Source of the DNA: a virus
Virus record (IMG/VR): IMGVR_UViG_3300047673_000158
Coordinates: 19,412-83,411 of that record
Strand: one strand, 5' to 3'
DNA length: 64,000 nucleotides
Positions 14,285 to 22,959 of the stretch are shown one piece after another. A model generated the notes under the pieces. It had not been told where the DNA came from, made no database searches, and was given only the letters and a program-made list of their open reading frames with translations. Position 1 is the stretch's first letter. Each line of letters opens with the position of its first letter. Both the position numbers and the translations under genes were made by a program.

Positions 14285-16213
14285 ATGACGACACCGACGA
14301 CAAAAGAGCCGATTTCCCTGCGCGAAATTAACAGCCGTGGCGTGCACCTGCGCACGGCCGAAGTGGGCGCGATTGACGTAGAGGCGCGCACCGTCGAACT
14401 GGCGTTCAGTTCGGAAATCGAAGTGCCGCGCTGGTGGGGCGTTGAGATTCTTTCGCACGCCGAAGGGGCCGCCGACCTGTCGCGCCTGAATAACGGCGGT
14501 GCACTTCTGATGGACCACGACCGCACCGACCAGGTGGGCGTGATCGAGTCCGCGCGAATCGACGGCGACAAGCGCGGCCGGGCTGTCGTTCGTTTCGGGC
14601 GCGGCGTGCGAGCCAGCGAAGTGTTCCAGGACGTTATCGACAAAATCCGCACGCACGTTTCCGTGGGTTACACCATTGACGCGTACATGCTGACCGAGGA
14701 ACGCGAAGGCGAGCCCGTGTACACCGTCACATCCTGGATGCCGATGGAAATTTCTTTCGTGAGCATTCCGGCCGACGATTCCGTGGGCGTAGGGCGTTCG
14801 GCAGAAAACCCCGCCGTGGAAACACCCGTGGCAGCGCCGCAAAATCCAAACGTGCCCGAAAAGGGCAATGAAATCCAGAACGCAAACATTACAGGAATCC
14901 GAAGCATGCCGGAACCGACACAGGAAACGCAAACCATCGACGCCGACGCACAGCGCCGCGCCGGTGCTGATGCCGAGCGCGCCCGCGTTCGGGACATTAT
15001 CGCGGCTGGCACCCAATACGGTGCCGACGAACTGGCACGTGAATTCGTGTCGAACGGCAAAGGCATGGACGAGTTCCGCGCCGCGCTTCTGACGCACGTC
15101 GAACAGCGCCAATCGCGCCCGCTTGCCGAGCAAACGCTGGACGCCAGCGTGGGCCTGTCGGCAGAAGACGCGCGTAAGTTTTCGTTCATGAAGGCAATCC
15201 GCGCACTGGCGAATCCGACCGACCGCAAGGCGCAGAAGGAAGCCGGTTTCGAAATCGAAGCTGGCCGCGCTGCCGCCGAAAAGCTGGGCAAGGAAGCGCA
15301 GGGCATCATGGTGCCGCCTGAAGTGCTGGGCCGCTCACTGATCGAGTCGCGCAATTTCAACGCAGGCCAGAACGGACAGACCGGCGCAGGCAGCACGGGC
15401 GGCGCATCCATCGCCACCGAACTGATGGCGAGCGCGTTTATCGACTTGCTGCGCAACGCAACCACCATCATGCAATTGGGCCGACCGATTGGCGGCCTGG
15501 TCGGCAACGTGGACATTCCGCGCAAAACTGCCCGCTCGCAAGGCTACTGGATCGGTGAAGGCGACGACGCGCCAGAAGGCGAAATGGACCTGGGCCAAAT
15601 CGCACTGTCTCCCAAGACGGTTGCGGCCTATTCGGACATTACCCGCCGCTTGATGATGCAATCGAGCCTGGACGTTGAAGCGCTGGTGCGCGCCGATCTG
15701 GCCGAAGCGCTGGGCCTGGCGATCGACTACGCCGGTTACTACGGTTCGGGCACGGCACACCAGCCGAAGGGCATTTCGAACTACACGGGCATTTCCGCCG
15801 TTCCGTTCGCTGCGGCCAATCCGTCGTATTCGGAAATCGTTTCGATGGAAACCGCGATTGCGTCGAAAAACGCGGCCGTGGCAAACATGGCTTACGTCGT
15901 CAACGCGACCACCAAGGGCGGCGCAAAGACCACGCAGAAATTCCCTGGCACGCCGACCGGCGCCACCCTGTGGGAACAGGGCGACACCATGAACGGCTAC
16001 CAGACGCGCGTGACGAACCAGCTTGCTGGCGATGACGTGTTTTTCGGCAACTTTGCCGACCTGATTATTGCCATGTGGGGCGGCCTTGACCTGACGGTGG
16101 ACACCATGTCCCTGTCGAAGTCGGGCGGAACCCGCATCGTGGTTTTCCAGGATGTCGATTTCGCACTGCGTCGCGTCGAATCGTTCGCTGTCGGTCGCCA
16201 TACCGGCGCGTAA
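14285..16213 (+). CDS. prohead protease - major capsid protein fusion (HK97 type)
   Basis: 642 aa. Residues ~15-172 are an HK97-family prohead protease, with MDHD (His78) and EISFVSIPAD (Ser160) as likely catalytic blocks. A variable linker (173-207) and a charged helical scaffold-like segment follow, and from about residue 345 the HK97-fold capsid protein (FIDLLRNATTIMQLGRPIGG ... ALAIDYAGYYGSG-like blocks). Met208 (14906) is preceded by AGGAATCC, so a separate capsid precursor of 435 aa may also be translated from inside. Protease and capsid are usually separate genes; the fusion is in-frame in both units. Confidence 0.88.
   Translation: MTTPTTKEPISLREINSRGVHLRTAEVGAIDVEARTVELAFSSEIEVPRWWGVEILSHAEGAADLSRLNNGGALLMDHDRTDQVGVIESARIDGDKRGRAVVRFGRGVRASEVFQDVIDKIRTHVSVGYTIDAYMLTEEREGEPVYTVTSWMPMEISFVSIPADDSVGVGRSAENPAVETPVAAPQNPNVPEKGNEIQNANITGIRSMPEPTQETQTIDADAQRRAGADAERARVRDIIAAGTQYGADELAREFVSNGKGMDEFRAALLTHVEQRQSRPLAEQTLDASVGLSAEDARKFSFMKAIRALANPTDRKAQKEAGFEIEAGRAAAEKLGKEAQGIMVPPEVLGRSLIESRNFNAGQNGQTGAGSTGGASIATELMASAFIDLLRNATTIMQLGRPIGGLVGNVDIPRKTARSQGYWIGEGDDAPEGEMDLGQIALSPKTVAAYSDITRRLMMQSSLDVEALVRADLAEALGLAIDYAGYYGSGTAHQPKGISNYTGISAVPFAAANPSYSEIVSMETAIASKNAAVANMAYVVNATTKGGAKTTQKFPGTPTGATLWEQGDTMNGYQTRVTNQLAGDDVFFGNFADLIIAMWGGLDLTVDTMSLSKSGGTRIVVFQDVDFALRRVESFAVGRHTGA
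14906..16213 (+). CDS. possible internally started major capsid precursor
   Basis: An in-frame ATG at 14906 (MPEPTQETQTID...) has AGGAA eight bases upstream, conserved in unit B (58494). The DNA just upstream is one of the most diverged parts of the fused gene, as expected of a former intergenic linker. This product (435 aa) would have the usual capsid precursor layout: scaffold-like delta domain, then HK97 fold. Inferred, not demonstrated. Confidence 0.5.
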   Translation: MPEPTQETQTIDADAQRRAGADAERARVRDIIAAGTQYGADELAREFVSNGKGMDEFRAALLTHVEQRQSRPLAEQTLDASVGLSAEDARKFSFMKAIRALANPTDRKAQKEAGFEIEAGRAAAEKLGKEAQGIMVPPEVLGRSLIESRNFNAGQNGQTGAGSTGGASIATELMASAFIDLLRNATTIMQLGRPIGGLVGNVDIPRKTARSQGYWIGEGDDAPEGEMDLGQIALSPKTVAAYSDITRRLMMQSSLDVEALVRADLAEALGLAIDYAGYYGSGTAHQPKGISNYTGISAVPFAAANPSYSEIVSMETAIASKNAAVANMAYVVNATTKGGAKTTQKFPGTPTGATLWEQGDTMNGYQTRVTNQLAGDDVFFGNFADLIIAMWGGLDLTVDTMSLSKSGGTRIVVFQDVDFALRRVESFAVGRHTGA

Positions 16214-16258
16214 CAGTTAAGGCAGTAAGCGGCATAGGCTGCCGCTACTGAGACACGG

Positions 16259-16285
16259 AACGGGCAGCGAAGCGCTGCCCGTTTT
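16259..16285 (+). terminator. hairpin terminator or attenuator after the capsid gene
   Basis: AACGGGCAGC / GCTGCCCGTT with a 5-base loop and a TTTT-containing tail; an imperfect second hairpin lies just upstream (16222-16250). Conserved in unit B (59846-59872). It probably lowers transcription into the next head genes so that capsid is made in excess. Confidence 0.7.
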
Positions 16286-16302
16286 CACATCAAAATGGAG
16301 AA

Positions 16303-16497
16303 TTGAAAGTGGCTTTCGAACGCGGGGAAGTGCTGGAAGTGCTGAAGCCGTTTTTTGTGGACGGCGAAATGGTTATGCCGGGTGATCGGGTGGAATTGCT
16401 GCGCGCCGACGCCATGCACCTGAAATCACGCGGCATGGTGGTGGCAGAAGGCACCCAGCGGGCCGCCAAGTCGCCCGCCAAGGGCAAGGCAGCCTGA
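16303..16497 (+). CDS. small head protein
   Basis: 64 aa from a TTG at 16303 behind GGAG; unit B uses ATG at the same codon, which fixes the start. Mostly beta N-terminal part and a basic Lys/Ala tail. By position, between capsid and FII-like protein, it corresponds to lambda FI-like or other head accessory genes, but no family is recognised. The dispersed palindrome encodes its first residues. Confidence 0.6.
   Translation: MKVAFERGEVLEVLKPFFVDGEMVMPGDRVELLRADAMHLKSRGMVVAEGTQRAAKSPAKGKAA
16305..16317. repeat. dispersed palindrome GAAAG-TGG-CTTTC at a start codon
   Basis: Exact copy beginning on the last base of the TTG start codon; the same in unit B (59892). Confidence 0.7.
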
Positions 16498-16814
16498 TGC
16501 CAGCGCATCCCGCCTGGGACGTTCTGGACGACTTTCTGGACCCGGACGACTTCGCCAGCCAGGCAACAATCACGCTGGGCGACGGCAGCGTGGTAATTGC
16601 CATGGGCGTGCTGGATGAACCGGGGCAGACCATTGGCGTGGGCACGGCCGAAATGGACACCACGCGGCCGATTTTCACGTGCAAGTTTGTGGACGTGGCA
16701 GCCGTTCGGCGCGGCAATTTTGTGGCTATCGAGGGAAAGCCTTACGAAGTCCACAAAAGCCCGCACGCCCTGGGTGACGGCATGGCCCTGCTGTACCTGG
16801 AGCCGTCGTTATGA
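16497..16814 (+). CDS. head-tail joining protein, lambda FII-like
   Basis: 105 aa. A small beta-barrel protein with VLDDFLDPDDFASQATIT, GVLDEPGQTIGVG, RPIFTCKFVDVAAVRRG and a C-terminal LLYLEPSL, matching the layout of gpFII-type connector proteins. It overlaps both neighbours (1 and 4 bases). Confidence 0.65.
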   Translation: MPAHPAWDVLDDFLDPDDFASQATITLGDGSVVIAMGVLDEPGQTIGVGTAEMDTTRPIFTCKFVDVAAVRRGNFVAIEGKPYEVHKSPHALGDGMALLYLEPSL

Positions 16815-17389
16815 ACGGCACGCAGTGGATAGGAATAAGTGAAATCGGCTTTGATCGTATCGAAGCCTTCTTGTCGGCAACGCCTAAGCAGGTGGACCAG
16901 GCCATTGCATCAACGTGCGTAAAAATGGCGCGGTGGCTAACCACAAAGTCTGTCCGCGAACTGGCGAGGCATCTGAATTTGCCGCAGAAGGAGGTACGCC
17001 GCCGCCTGCGCACGTTCCGCATGCATGCGGTGGACAAGCGCCGCTATATACGCGTGTGGTACGGGCTGGACCCTATCGGTGCGATCCACCTTGGTGCAAA
17101 GGATCAAAGGGCGCCTGGCGGCGGGGTGGCAGCCTACGGCGGGCGTTTTTTTAAGGGCGCCTTTATCGCCAAGGGCCGGGCAGGCAACGGCAACGCGTCG
17201 GAGTCAAACCGGCAAGTGTTCGAACGCGTGGGACGCGCCCGGCTGAAAATCAAAAAAGTTACGGTGGCGCTATCCGACCCGGCGCAAACCTACATTGAAG
17301 ACCACCTGCTAGGCGGCCACGCCTTCACAGACCAGTTTTACAAAACATTCGAACATGAACTGACATGGCGACAGCAACGCTCCCAATAG
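16811..17389 (+). CDS. minor tail protein, lambda gpZ-like
   Basis: 192 aa. N-terminal helices (ATPKQVDQAIAST-VKMARWLTTKSVRELA), a basic KEVRRRLRTFR segment and RVWYGLDPIGAIHLG are typical of phage minor tail protein Z, which helps connect tail and head. The last 25 bases overlap the next gene. Unit B starts at a GTG (60398) and differs at the N-terminus. Confidence 0.7.
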   Translation: MNGTQWIGISEIGFDRIEAFLSATPKQVDQAIASTCVKMARWLTTKSVRELARHLNLPQKEVRRRLRTFRMHAVDKRRYIRVWYGLDPIGAIHLGAKDQRAPGGGVAAYGGRFFKGAFIAKGRAGNGNASESNRQVFERVGRARLKIKKVTVALSDPAQTYIEDHLLGGHAFTDQFYKTFEHELTWRQQRSQ

Positions 17390-17931
17390 TCCAGATTTCT
17401 GGCGTTAAAGCCGCCATCGTGGCTGCGATCCAGGCGACATTCCCCGATTTTAAAGCGGTGGTATTTGACCGCGAGGAAACCGACCGCGAGGCGCTGGAAG
17501 CCGACGAACTGCCGGGCATCCTGCTGGACATTACCGAATTCGAAGAGGAACCCGATTGCGACCGCTCAAACGGGCTTGTCCCGATGCGTGGCCGCTTCGA
17601 AGCGCGCGTGGTGGTCGGATTCAAGACGACGCAGGCGAAGACCGCAGCGCAGGCCGCAGCCATGACCCTGGCCGCATGGCTGCGCCTGAAACGGTTCAAT
17701 TCAGATTCGTGCTGGACTGAAGCGGCGCACGTGATTGGCGCATATCGCGACGAGTTCCACCCGATGGCCGACCGCTATGTGGTGTGGCGTGTCGAGTGGG
17801 CGCAGGTAATCCAGTTCGGCACGGACATTTACGCAGAAGGCGACCTGCCGACGCCGAACCCGTCTTACAGCTTTGCGCCGGATATTGGCACGGGCCACGA
17901 AGCTGATTACACGCCGCTGGTGCCGCAATGA
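17365..17931 (+). CDS. tail terminator or completion protein
   Basis: 188 aa, highly conserved in unit B. It lies between the Z-like gene and baseplate gpV, where tail-terminator proteins are found. No enzyme motif. The mixed alpha/beta pattern in the first 130 residues (VKAAIVAAIQATFPDFKAVVF...) fits the gpU/terminator fold, but this rests on position and pattern only. Confidence 0.5.
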   Translation: MATATLPIVQISGVKAAIVAAIQATFPDFKAVVFDREETDREALEADELPGILLDITEFEEEPDCDRSNGLVPMRGRFEARVVVGFKTTQAKTAAQAAAMTLAAWLRLKRFNSDSCWTEAAHVIGAYRDEFHPMADRYVVWRVEWAQVIQFGTDIYAEGDLPTPNPSYSFAPDIGTGHEADYTPLVPQ

Positions 17932-18599
17932 GCGCCCAGGACATTGGCGAACTGCAACGGCAGATTTCGCAGCTAATCCGCATTGGCACGGTGGTATCCG
18001 TTACCGGCGACATGGCCACGGTGGAAATTGGCGGGGTGGAGTCGGACCCGATGCAGTGGGCGGTGCAGCGCGCCGGGCCAGATGCCGAATGGTGGGCGCC
18101 GGAACCGGGCGAACAGGTGGTGATCCTGACGCCTTACGGCGACGTGGCGCAGGCCATCATTCTGTTTTCGCTGTATCAGGACCTGTACGCGGCGCCCGCG
18201 AACGATCCGAACGTGCATCGGGTTTCGTACAAAGACGGAACCGTGATCCAGCACGACCGCAGCGCGAAGGCTTACAGCGTCAACGTGCCTGCTGGCGGCA
18301 GCATTTCGCTGACCGTGGGCAGCACGTCGCTGGTTCTGGTGGACGGCAAGGCGACGCTTACCGCGCAGCAGTTCGAACACGTAGGCGAACAGGCGACATT
18401 CGACGGCGCGGCCACCATCAAAAAGCTGCTGTCGTGGCTGTCCGGGGTATCCGGTGCGGCTGGCGCGAGCGGCGGAACGAACGCGATTAACGGCGGCGTA
18501 AATGTCGTCAATGGCGACGTGGTGGTGGATGGCATCGGAGTTAAGTCTCACCACCACAACGAACACGACGGCCCGCCGACAAGCGACGCGCAAGCCTAA
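17928..18599 (+). CDS. V: baseplate spike protein, P2 gpV-like
   Basis: 223 aa. N-terminal OB-fold region (about residues 20-90, IGTVVSVTGDMATVEIGGV), a beta-helical shaft and a C-terminal tip with the HxH cluster KSHHHNEHDGPPT that binds metal in gpV-type spikes. It punctures the outer membrane. The start overlaps the previous stop by 4 bases. Confidence 0.88.
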   Translation: MSAQDIGELQRQISQLIRIGTVVSVTGDMATVEIGGVESDPMQWAVQRAGPDAEWWAPEPGEQVVILTPYGDVAQAIILFSLYQDLYAAPANDPNVHRVSYKDGTVIQHDRSAKAYSVNVPAGGSISLTVGSTSLVLVDGKATLTAQQFEHVGEQATFDGAATIKKLLSWLSGVSGAAGASGGTNAINGGVNVVNGDVVVDGIGVKSHHHNEHDGPPTSDAQA

Positions 18600-18610
18600 A
18601 CCCCGCCGTG

Positions 18611-18644
18611 GAACGGGACACTGGCCACGGCCAGAATCCCGTTC
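18611..18644 (+). promoter_or_regulatory. 34-base RNA hairpin ending at the gpW start codon
   Basis: Outer stem GAACGGGA / TCCCGTTC and inner stem CTGGCC / GGCCAG with a 2-base loop. The last paired base is directly before the ATG at 18645, and no ribosome site is seen between. In unit B one base changes to a G-U pair and the fold is kept (62186-62219). Confidence 0.55.
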
Positions 18645-18983
18645 ATGAACGGAACCGACGCGACCACTGGAAAGCCGCTTTCAGGCGTTGAACACCTGCG
18701 GCAATCCATAACCGACATTCTCACGACGCCAATAGGCAGCCGTGTGATGCGTCGCGACTACGGCAGCAAGCTGTTCAGCCTGGTTGATGCCCCAATGAAT
18801 CTTTACACCGTGTCGCGCGTCTATGCCGCCACGGCGGCCGCGATTCGCAAGTGGGAGCCGCGCTTTAAGGTTACTCGCGTAAGCCTTTCCAGCGCCGAAC
18901 CGGGCGCAATCGCGCTGGACATTTCCGGCAATTACCTGCCTGACGGGCAGCCCGTAAAAATCGACGGCATAAAGGTTTCGTAA
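18645..18983 (+). CDS. W: baseplate wedge protein, P2 gpW / T4 gp25-like
   Basis: 112 aa: HLRQSITDILTTPIGSRVMRRDYGSKLF and LVDAPMN are hallmark gp25-like segments. It forms part of the baseplate wedge together with gpJ. The start codon follows the hairpin; an exact copy of the dispersed palindrome lies 25 bases into the gene. Confidence 0.9.
   Translation: MNGTDATTGKPLSGVEHLRQSITDILTTPIGSRVMRRDYGSKLFSLVDAPMNLYTVSRVYAATAAAIRKWEPRFKVTRVSLSSAEPGAIALDISGNYLPDGQPVKIDGIKVS
18670..18682. repeat. dispersed palindrome GAAAG-CCG-CTTTC
   Basis: Exact copy near the start of the gpW gene; kept in unit B at 62245. Confidence 0.7.
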
Positions 18984-19906
18984 TGTCCAACGCCTACACA
19001 GCGGTGGACCTGTCCACACTCGCCCCGCCGCAGGTTATCGAAGCACTGGATTTCGATACGATTTTCGCGGACATGCTGGCCGATCTGATCGCGCGCAGCG
19101 CTAACGACCCATACCCGTTTACCGCGCTTGTCGAGTCGGACCCGGCTTACAAGGCATTGCAGGTTTGCGCCTATCGCGAAGTGCTGCTACGCCAGCGCAT
19201 CAACGAAGCCGCCCAAGCGCTAATGCTCGCGTATGCGCAGAAAAGCGACCTGGACCAAATCGGCGCCGGGCTGGACGTGCCGCGCCTTGTCATTACGCCC
19301 GCCGACGATACTACGGTGCCGCCCACGGCTGCCGTAATGGAAAGCGACGCCGCATATAAAGCCCGCATCCAGCAGTCTTTCGAAGGCTTCAGCAGCGCCG
19401 GGCCGGTGGGCGCCTATCAGTTTTACGCGCTGTCGGCGGATGGCCAGGTGCGCGACGTAAGCGTTACGTCGCCAACGCCTGGGACCGTGCTGGTAACGAT
19501 CCTGTCCGCGAATGGCGACGGCGGCGCAGACAGCGACCCGGACGGCACGCTACTGGCGGCCGTCACTGCCGCACTGACGGCGGAAAACGTGCGCCCGCTG
19601 TGCGACACGGTACAGGTGCAGTTCGCGCAAATCCTGCCCTACACGGTGAACGCCACGCTTGAGATTTACGCGAGCGTGGACCAGGCGGCCGTGCTTGCCA
19701 TGGCAAACGCAACGATTGCGGAATACACGCTGGCCTGCTGGAAATGCGGCGCCGCGCCGACGTTGGCGGGCGTGTATGCGGCGCTGTTTGTTACGGGCGT
19801 TCAGAACGTGATTCTTCACGCGCCGGGCATCCAGGCCGACATGGTGGCCACGAAGACGCAGGCGGCGTTTTGTACGGGAATCACCATTAACGGGGTGGTG
19901 GCGTGA
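18983..19906 (+). CDS. J: baseplate assembly protein, P2 gpJ-like
   Basis: 307 aa with the usual gpJ layout: an N-terminal DFDTIFADMLADL helix, the LARQ-like helix around VLLRQRINEAAQA, the FEGFSSAGPVGAYQFYALSADGQVRDVSV core and a beta C-terminal half. ATG overlaps the gpW stop by 1 base. Confidence 0.9.
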   Translation: MSNAYTAVDLSTLAPPQVIEALDFDTIFADMLADLIARSANDPYPFTALVESDPAYKALQVCAYREVLLRQRINEAAQALMLAYAQKSDLDQIGAGLDVPRLVITPADDTTVPPTAAVMESDAAYKARIQQSFEGFSSAGPVGAYQFYALSADGQVRDVSVTSPTPGTVLVTILSANGDGGADSDPDGTLLAAVTAALTAENVRPLCDTVQVQFAQILPYTVNATLEIYASVDQAAVLAMANATIAEYTLACWKCGAAPTLAGVYAALFVTGVQNVILHAPGIQADMVATKTQAAFCTGITINGVVA

Positions 19907-20490
19907 CGGACGCGGTGCAGGAAGACAGCCTGCTGCCCGTCAACGCGACACAGGCAGAGCGGAACCTGGCGCTGGCCGCTTCGCGCGTAAGCGCCGTTCC
20001 GGTGCCCATGCGTTCGCTTTATAACCCGGCAACGTGCCCGGCCGTTGCGCTGCCATGGCTCGCGTGGGCGTGGTCGGTTAGCGAGTGGGATAGCAACTGG
20101 CCCGAAGCCACGAAACGCGCCGTGATCGCGGCCAGTGTGGCAGTCCACAAAATCAAAGGCACGCCAGCATCCATAAAGGCAGCGCTAGCCGCTGCTGGCT
20201 ATCCGGGCGCTGAAGTAATCGAGGGCGCAGGTAGCTGGTATCTGGACGGCTCGCGAATGCTCAATGGCGCCGACTTCCTGGGCGACAGCGACGGCACGAA
20301 GTGGGCCTGGTATCGCGTGCGGCTTGCCCAGCCGATTGCAAACAGTCAGGTGGCGCAGGTGAAACGGATTCTGGCTAACACCGCGCCAGCGCGCTGCTAC
20401 CTGGAAGCGCTGGATTTCACCGCCGCCGCATTCATTCTGGACGGCAGCGTAAAGCTGGACGGGACATATAACCTTGGAACAGTGATTTAA
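19903..20490 (+). CDS. I: tail protein I
   Basis: 195 aa from a GTG overlapping the gpJ stop. Contains LYNPATCPA--LPWLAWAWSVSEWD-NWPEA-KRAVI and the helix HKIKGTPASIKAALAAAGY, standard for P2 gpI, which links baseplate and fibre. Confidence 0.9.
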   Translation: MTDAVQEDSLLPVNATQAERNLALAASRVSAVPVPMRSLYNPATCPAVALPWLAWAWSVSEWDSNWPEATKRAVIAASVAVHKIKGTPASIKAALAAAGYPGAEVIEGAGSWYLDGSRMLNGADFLGDSDGTKWAWYRVRLAQPIANSQVAQVKRILANTAPARCYLEALDFTAAAFILDGSVKLDGTYNLGTVI

Positions 20491-22415
20491 TGGCCAATCT
20501 TACAGAAAACGACGCATACGATTCTGGCGTATATCAGTGGGAAACCACCGATTCGGCGCTGGGTGGCCCGCTGGGGGTAATGAACAAGCCCCTGCTGTCG
20601 CTGGTGAACCGTTCGCGTTACCTGCTGAACCGGCTTCTGGACGGAGCGCTGGGCTTCATGGCCGACACGGGCGCGAAAAACGCCATTGCCACAACGCTGG
20701 CCCAGCCAATGCCGGGCCTGGTTGACGGGGTGAAAGTCACTTTCAGGACGAAAGTAACGAACGACGGCGCGGTAACGCTTGCGCTGACGAACGCGACAGG
20801 TGGCCCGACGCTGGCCACGCTTCCCGTGTACGGCAGCGACCAGGCGGCGCTTATCGGCGGCGAACTGCCAGCCGGTTCCGTCGTGAATGTGCGGCTGAAT
20901 ACGGCGCTGAATGCGGCCAACGGCGGCGCCTGGGTTATCGAGTCGATTTCTGGCGGCTATGCCAACATTCCGACCGCGCCCACGGGCGACATGACGAAGA
21001 AAGCCGCGAACATGGCGGCCATCTTTGCCGCGACGGACGGCTATCAGGTGGTGGACGTTTCGGGCAGCACGGACACGACGCTAACCCAGGCGCAGTATGG
21101 CGTGGCCATGCTGAAGCTAACCGGCGTGCTGGGCGCTTCGAAAAACCTGATTCTTCCGGCGCAGTCGGGCCAGTGGATTATCGACAACGAAGCCACGGGC
21201 AATTTCAACGTGACGGCGAAGGCTGCGGGCAGCAGCGGCAGCACGGTTATCCTGCCTGCCGGTTCGCCTGTGATCGTGTGCAGCGACGGCACCAACGTTA
21301 AGTTTGCGAGCGCTGGCGGCCAGTCCTACATGAAGGCTTACCCGTTCTCCGGGCTGGCCACGAACACGCTGACGATTACGGGCGGCTATACGCCCGGCGC
21401 AATCATTGTCGAGCGGAACGGCGCGCTTCAGGAACCCGGCACGGCCGCGAATCCTGACTACACGGCAACGGACGGCGCAACGATTGTATTTAACACGGCG
21501 CTGACTTCTGACGAGTACGTGACCGTGTACACGTTCGCCACGTTCAGCGTGGCCAACGCGGTGCAGAAATCCGGCGACACCATGGGCGGGCCGCTGGCGT
21601 TGTATGCGGGATCGACGGTAAGCACGCCTGCTGCGCTGGACAATAGCGCGGCCGTGGCCAATACCGCAGCAATGAATCGCGTGGGCGGCGTAGTTGGTTC
21701 GGTTCGGAATGGCCGCATGGTGGTTGGCGCTGTCAGTTCAACGGCAACCTATACCGCAGACGAAGTGGTGCTGGAAACCGCGCTGGGTGGTGCGCCGTTC
21801 CGCGCGTCGGCAGTCAACCAGGCAATCAACCTGGCAACGACGGGCGCAGGCGGCATTTCCGGTTCGCTGACGGCTTCTGGATTCGCGGCCACGTATCTGA
21901 TTTACGGGCCTGTCACTGGCCTGTCGAACATTACGATTGACGCCACCAGCACGGTTGCGCCTGAAGTGTGCCCGGCCGGGAACATTCCGAGCGGCTACAC
22001 GGCCAGCGCGCTGGTGAGCGTGTGGCCGCTGAACGCGAGCAAGCAATTTATTGTCGGCTCGCTGATTGATAGGACGGTTAATTTTGCGCAGACCACTGGC
22101 TATTCGGGTTCTGGCGCAATTTCCATTGTCGCTGCGCCAATCGCGTGCGTGCCGAAAAACGCCAAGTTCGGCAGTGGGTCGCTGTCCATTACGGTTACAA
22201 ACAGCGGAATTTCGACGTTCAATGCATTTACGCAAACGGCCGTTGGCGCTTCCACGGCGGTGGTTTCGATAAACACGCCGAATGCGGGCGGCGGCGGAAT
22301 GACAATCAATTTTTCGCGTCTTCCGTTCCTCACGCAGCAAACGTGGTATGTGGCGACGACACAAGGCGCGACCATTTCGAACGTTACCCTTTCACTTGTC
22401 GGCTACGAATTCTAA
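20490..22415 (+). CDS. tail fibre protein
   Basis: 641 aa. The N-terminus (NDAYDSGVYQ ... NKPLLSLVNRSRYLLNRL) is the conserved baseplate-binding part of many tail fibres. A long beta-rich Gly/Ala/Thr repeat region follows and includes a KSGDTM-GPL fibre motif near residue 360; the C-terminal ~200 residues are unique and probably contribute to host recognition. It carries an exact dispersed palindrome at 20732. Confidence 0.8.
   Translation: MANLTENDAYDSGVYQWETTDSALGGPLGVMNKPLLSLVNRSRYLLNRLLDGALGFMADTGAKNAIATTLAQPMPGLVDGVKVTFRTKVTNDGAVTLALTNATGGPTLATLPVYGSDQAALIGGELPAGSVVNVRLNTALNAANGGAWVIESISGGYANIPTAPTGDMTKKAANMAAIFAATDGYQVVDVSGSTDTTLTQAQYGVAMLKLTGVLGASKNLILPAQSGQWIIDNEATGNFNVTAKAAGSSGSTVILPAGSPVIVCSDGTNVKFASAGGQSYMKAYPFSGLATNTLTITGGYTPGAIIVERNGALQEPGTAANPDYTATDGATIVFNTALTSDEYVTVYTFATFSVANAVQKSGDTMGGPLALYAGSTVSTPAALDNSAAVANTAAMNRVGGVVGSVRNGRMVVGAVSSTATYTADEVVLETALGGAPFRASAVNQAINLATTGAGGISGSLTASGFAATYLIYGPVTGLSNITIDATSTVAPEVCPAGNIPSGYTASALVSVWPLNASKQFIVGSLIDRTVNFAQTTGYSGSGAISIVAAPIACVPKNAKFGSGSLSITVTNSGISTFNAFTQTAVGASTAVVSINTPNAGGGGMTINFSRLPFLTQQTWYVATTQGATISNVTLSLVGYEF
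20732..20744. repeat. dispersed palindrome GAAAG-TCA-CTTTC
   Basis: Exact and fully symmetric copy, inside the tail-fibre gene. Confidence 0.7.
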
Positions 22416-22430
22416 AGGCGAACACACATC

Positions 22431-22955
22431 ATGAGTCTTGCGGCCAATCTGGCGAAACTTGGAAAGCTGCTGCTGGCGCAAGCCAGCGGCGTTATCAACG
22501 GCCCGACGCCGAACGCGGGCGACAACAGCCAGGCAGTGATTAACAGCGCCTGGTTCAAGGCCGAACAGGCGACGGAAACGGCGCAGGGTACGGCGAAGGT
22601 GGCCACGCAGGCAATCACGAACGCAGGCACGGACGACGCCACGATTGTGACGCCGAAAAAGCTGCGGGCGGGGTTTGCTATCAGCCTGGGCACCAATGGT
22701 TACATTACATTCCCCACTTGGCTGGGTGGCCTGATTATTCAGTGGGGGACAATTTCCGCGTCTACTGGTTGGGCGTGGACATATCCGATTGCGTTTCCGA
22801 CGCAGTGCGCGGGCGCATATGCGACGAACGGGGACACTGGAGCAACGTTTGTGGCGTTATATAGCGCTACAAAAACATCCGTATTCGGCAATCGCTGGAA
22901 TACTTCGGGGCAGGGCGCGAGCGGGTCAACCACAATTTTAGTTATCGGGTACTGA
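22431..22955 (+). CDS. second tail-fibre component with gp53-like C-terminus
   Basis: 174 aa. A short helical and Ala-rich N-terminal part with VTPKKLRAGFA, then a receptor-binding type domain (GYITFPTWLGGLIIQWGTIS ... YPIAFPTQC) like the C-terminal domain of tail-fibre gp53 proteins. It may sit at the tip of the long fibre, or act as a separate short fibre. It follows the fibre gene by 15 bases. Confidence 0.7.
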   Translation: MSLAANLAKLGKLLLAQASGVINGPTPNAGDNSQAVINSAWFKAEQATETAQGTAKVATQAITNAGTDDATIVTPKKLRAGFAISLGTNGYITFPTWLGGLIIQWGTISASTGWAWTYPIAFPTQCAGAYATNGDTGATFVALYSATKTSVFGNRWNTSGQGASGSTTILVIGY

Positions 22956-22959
22956 GAAC

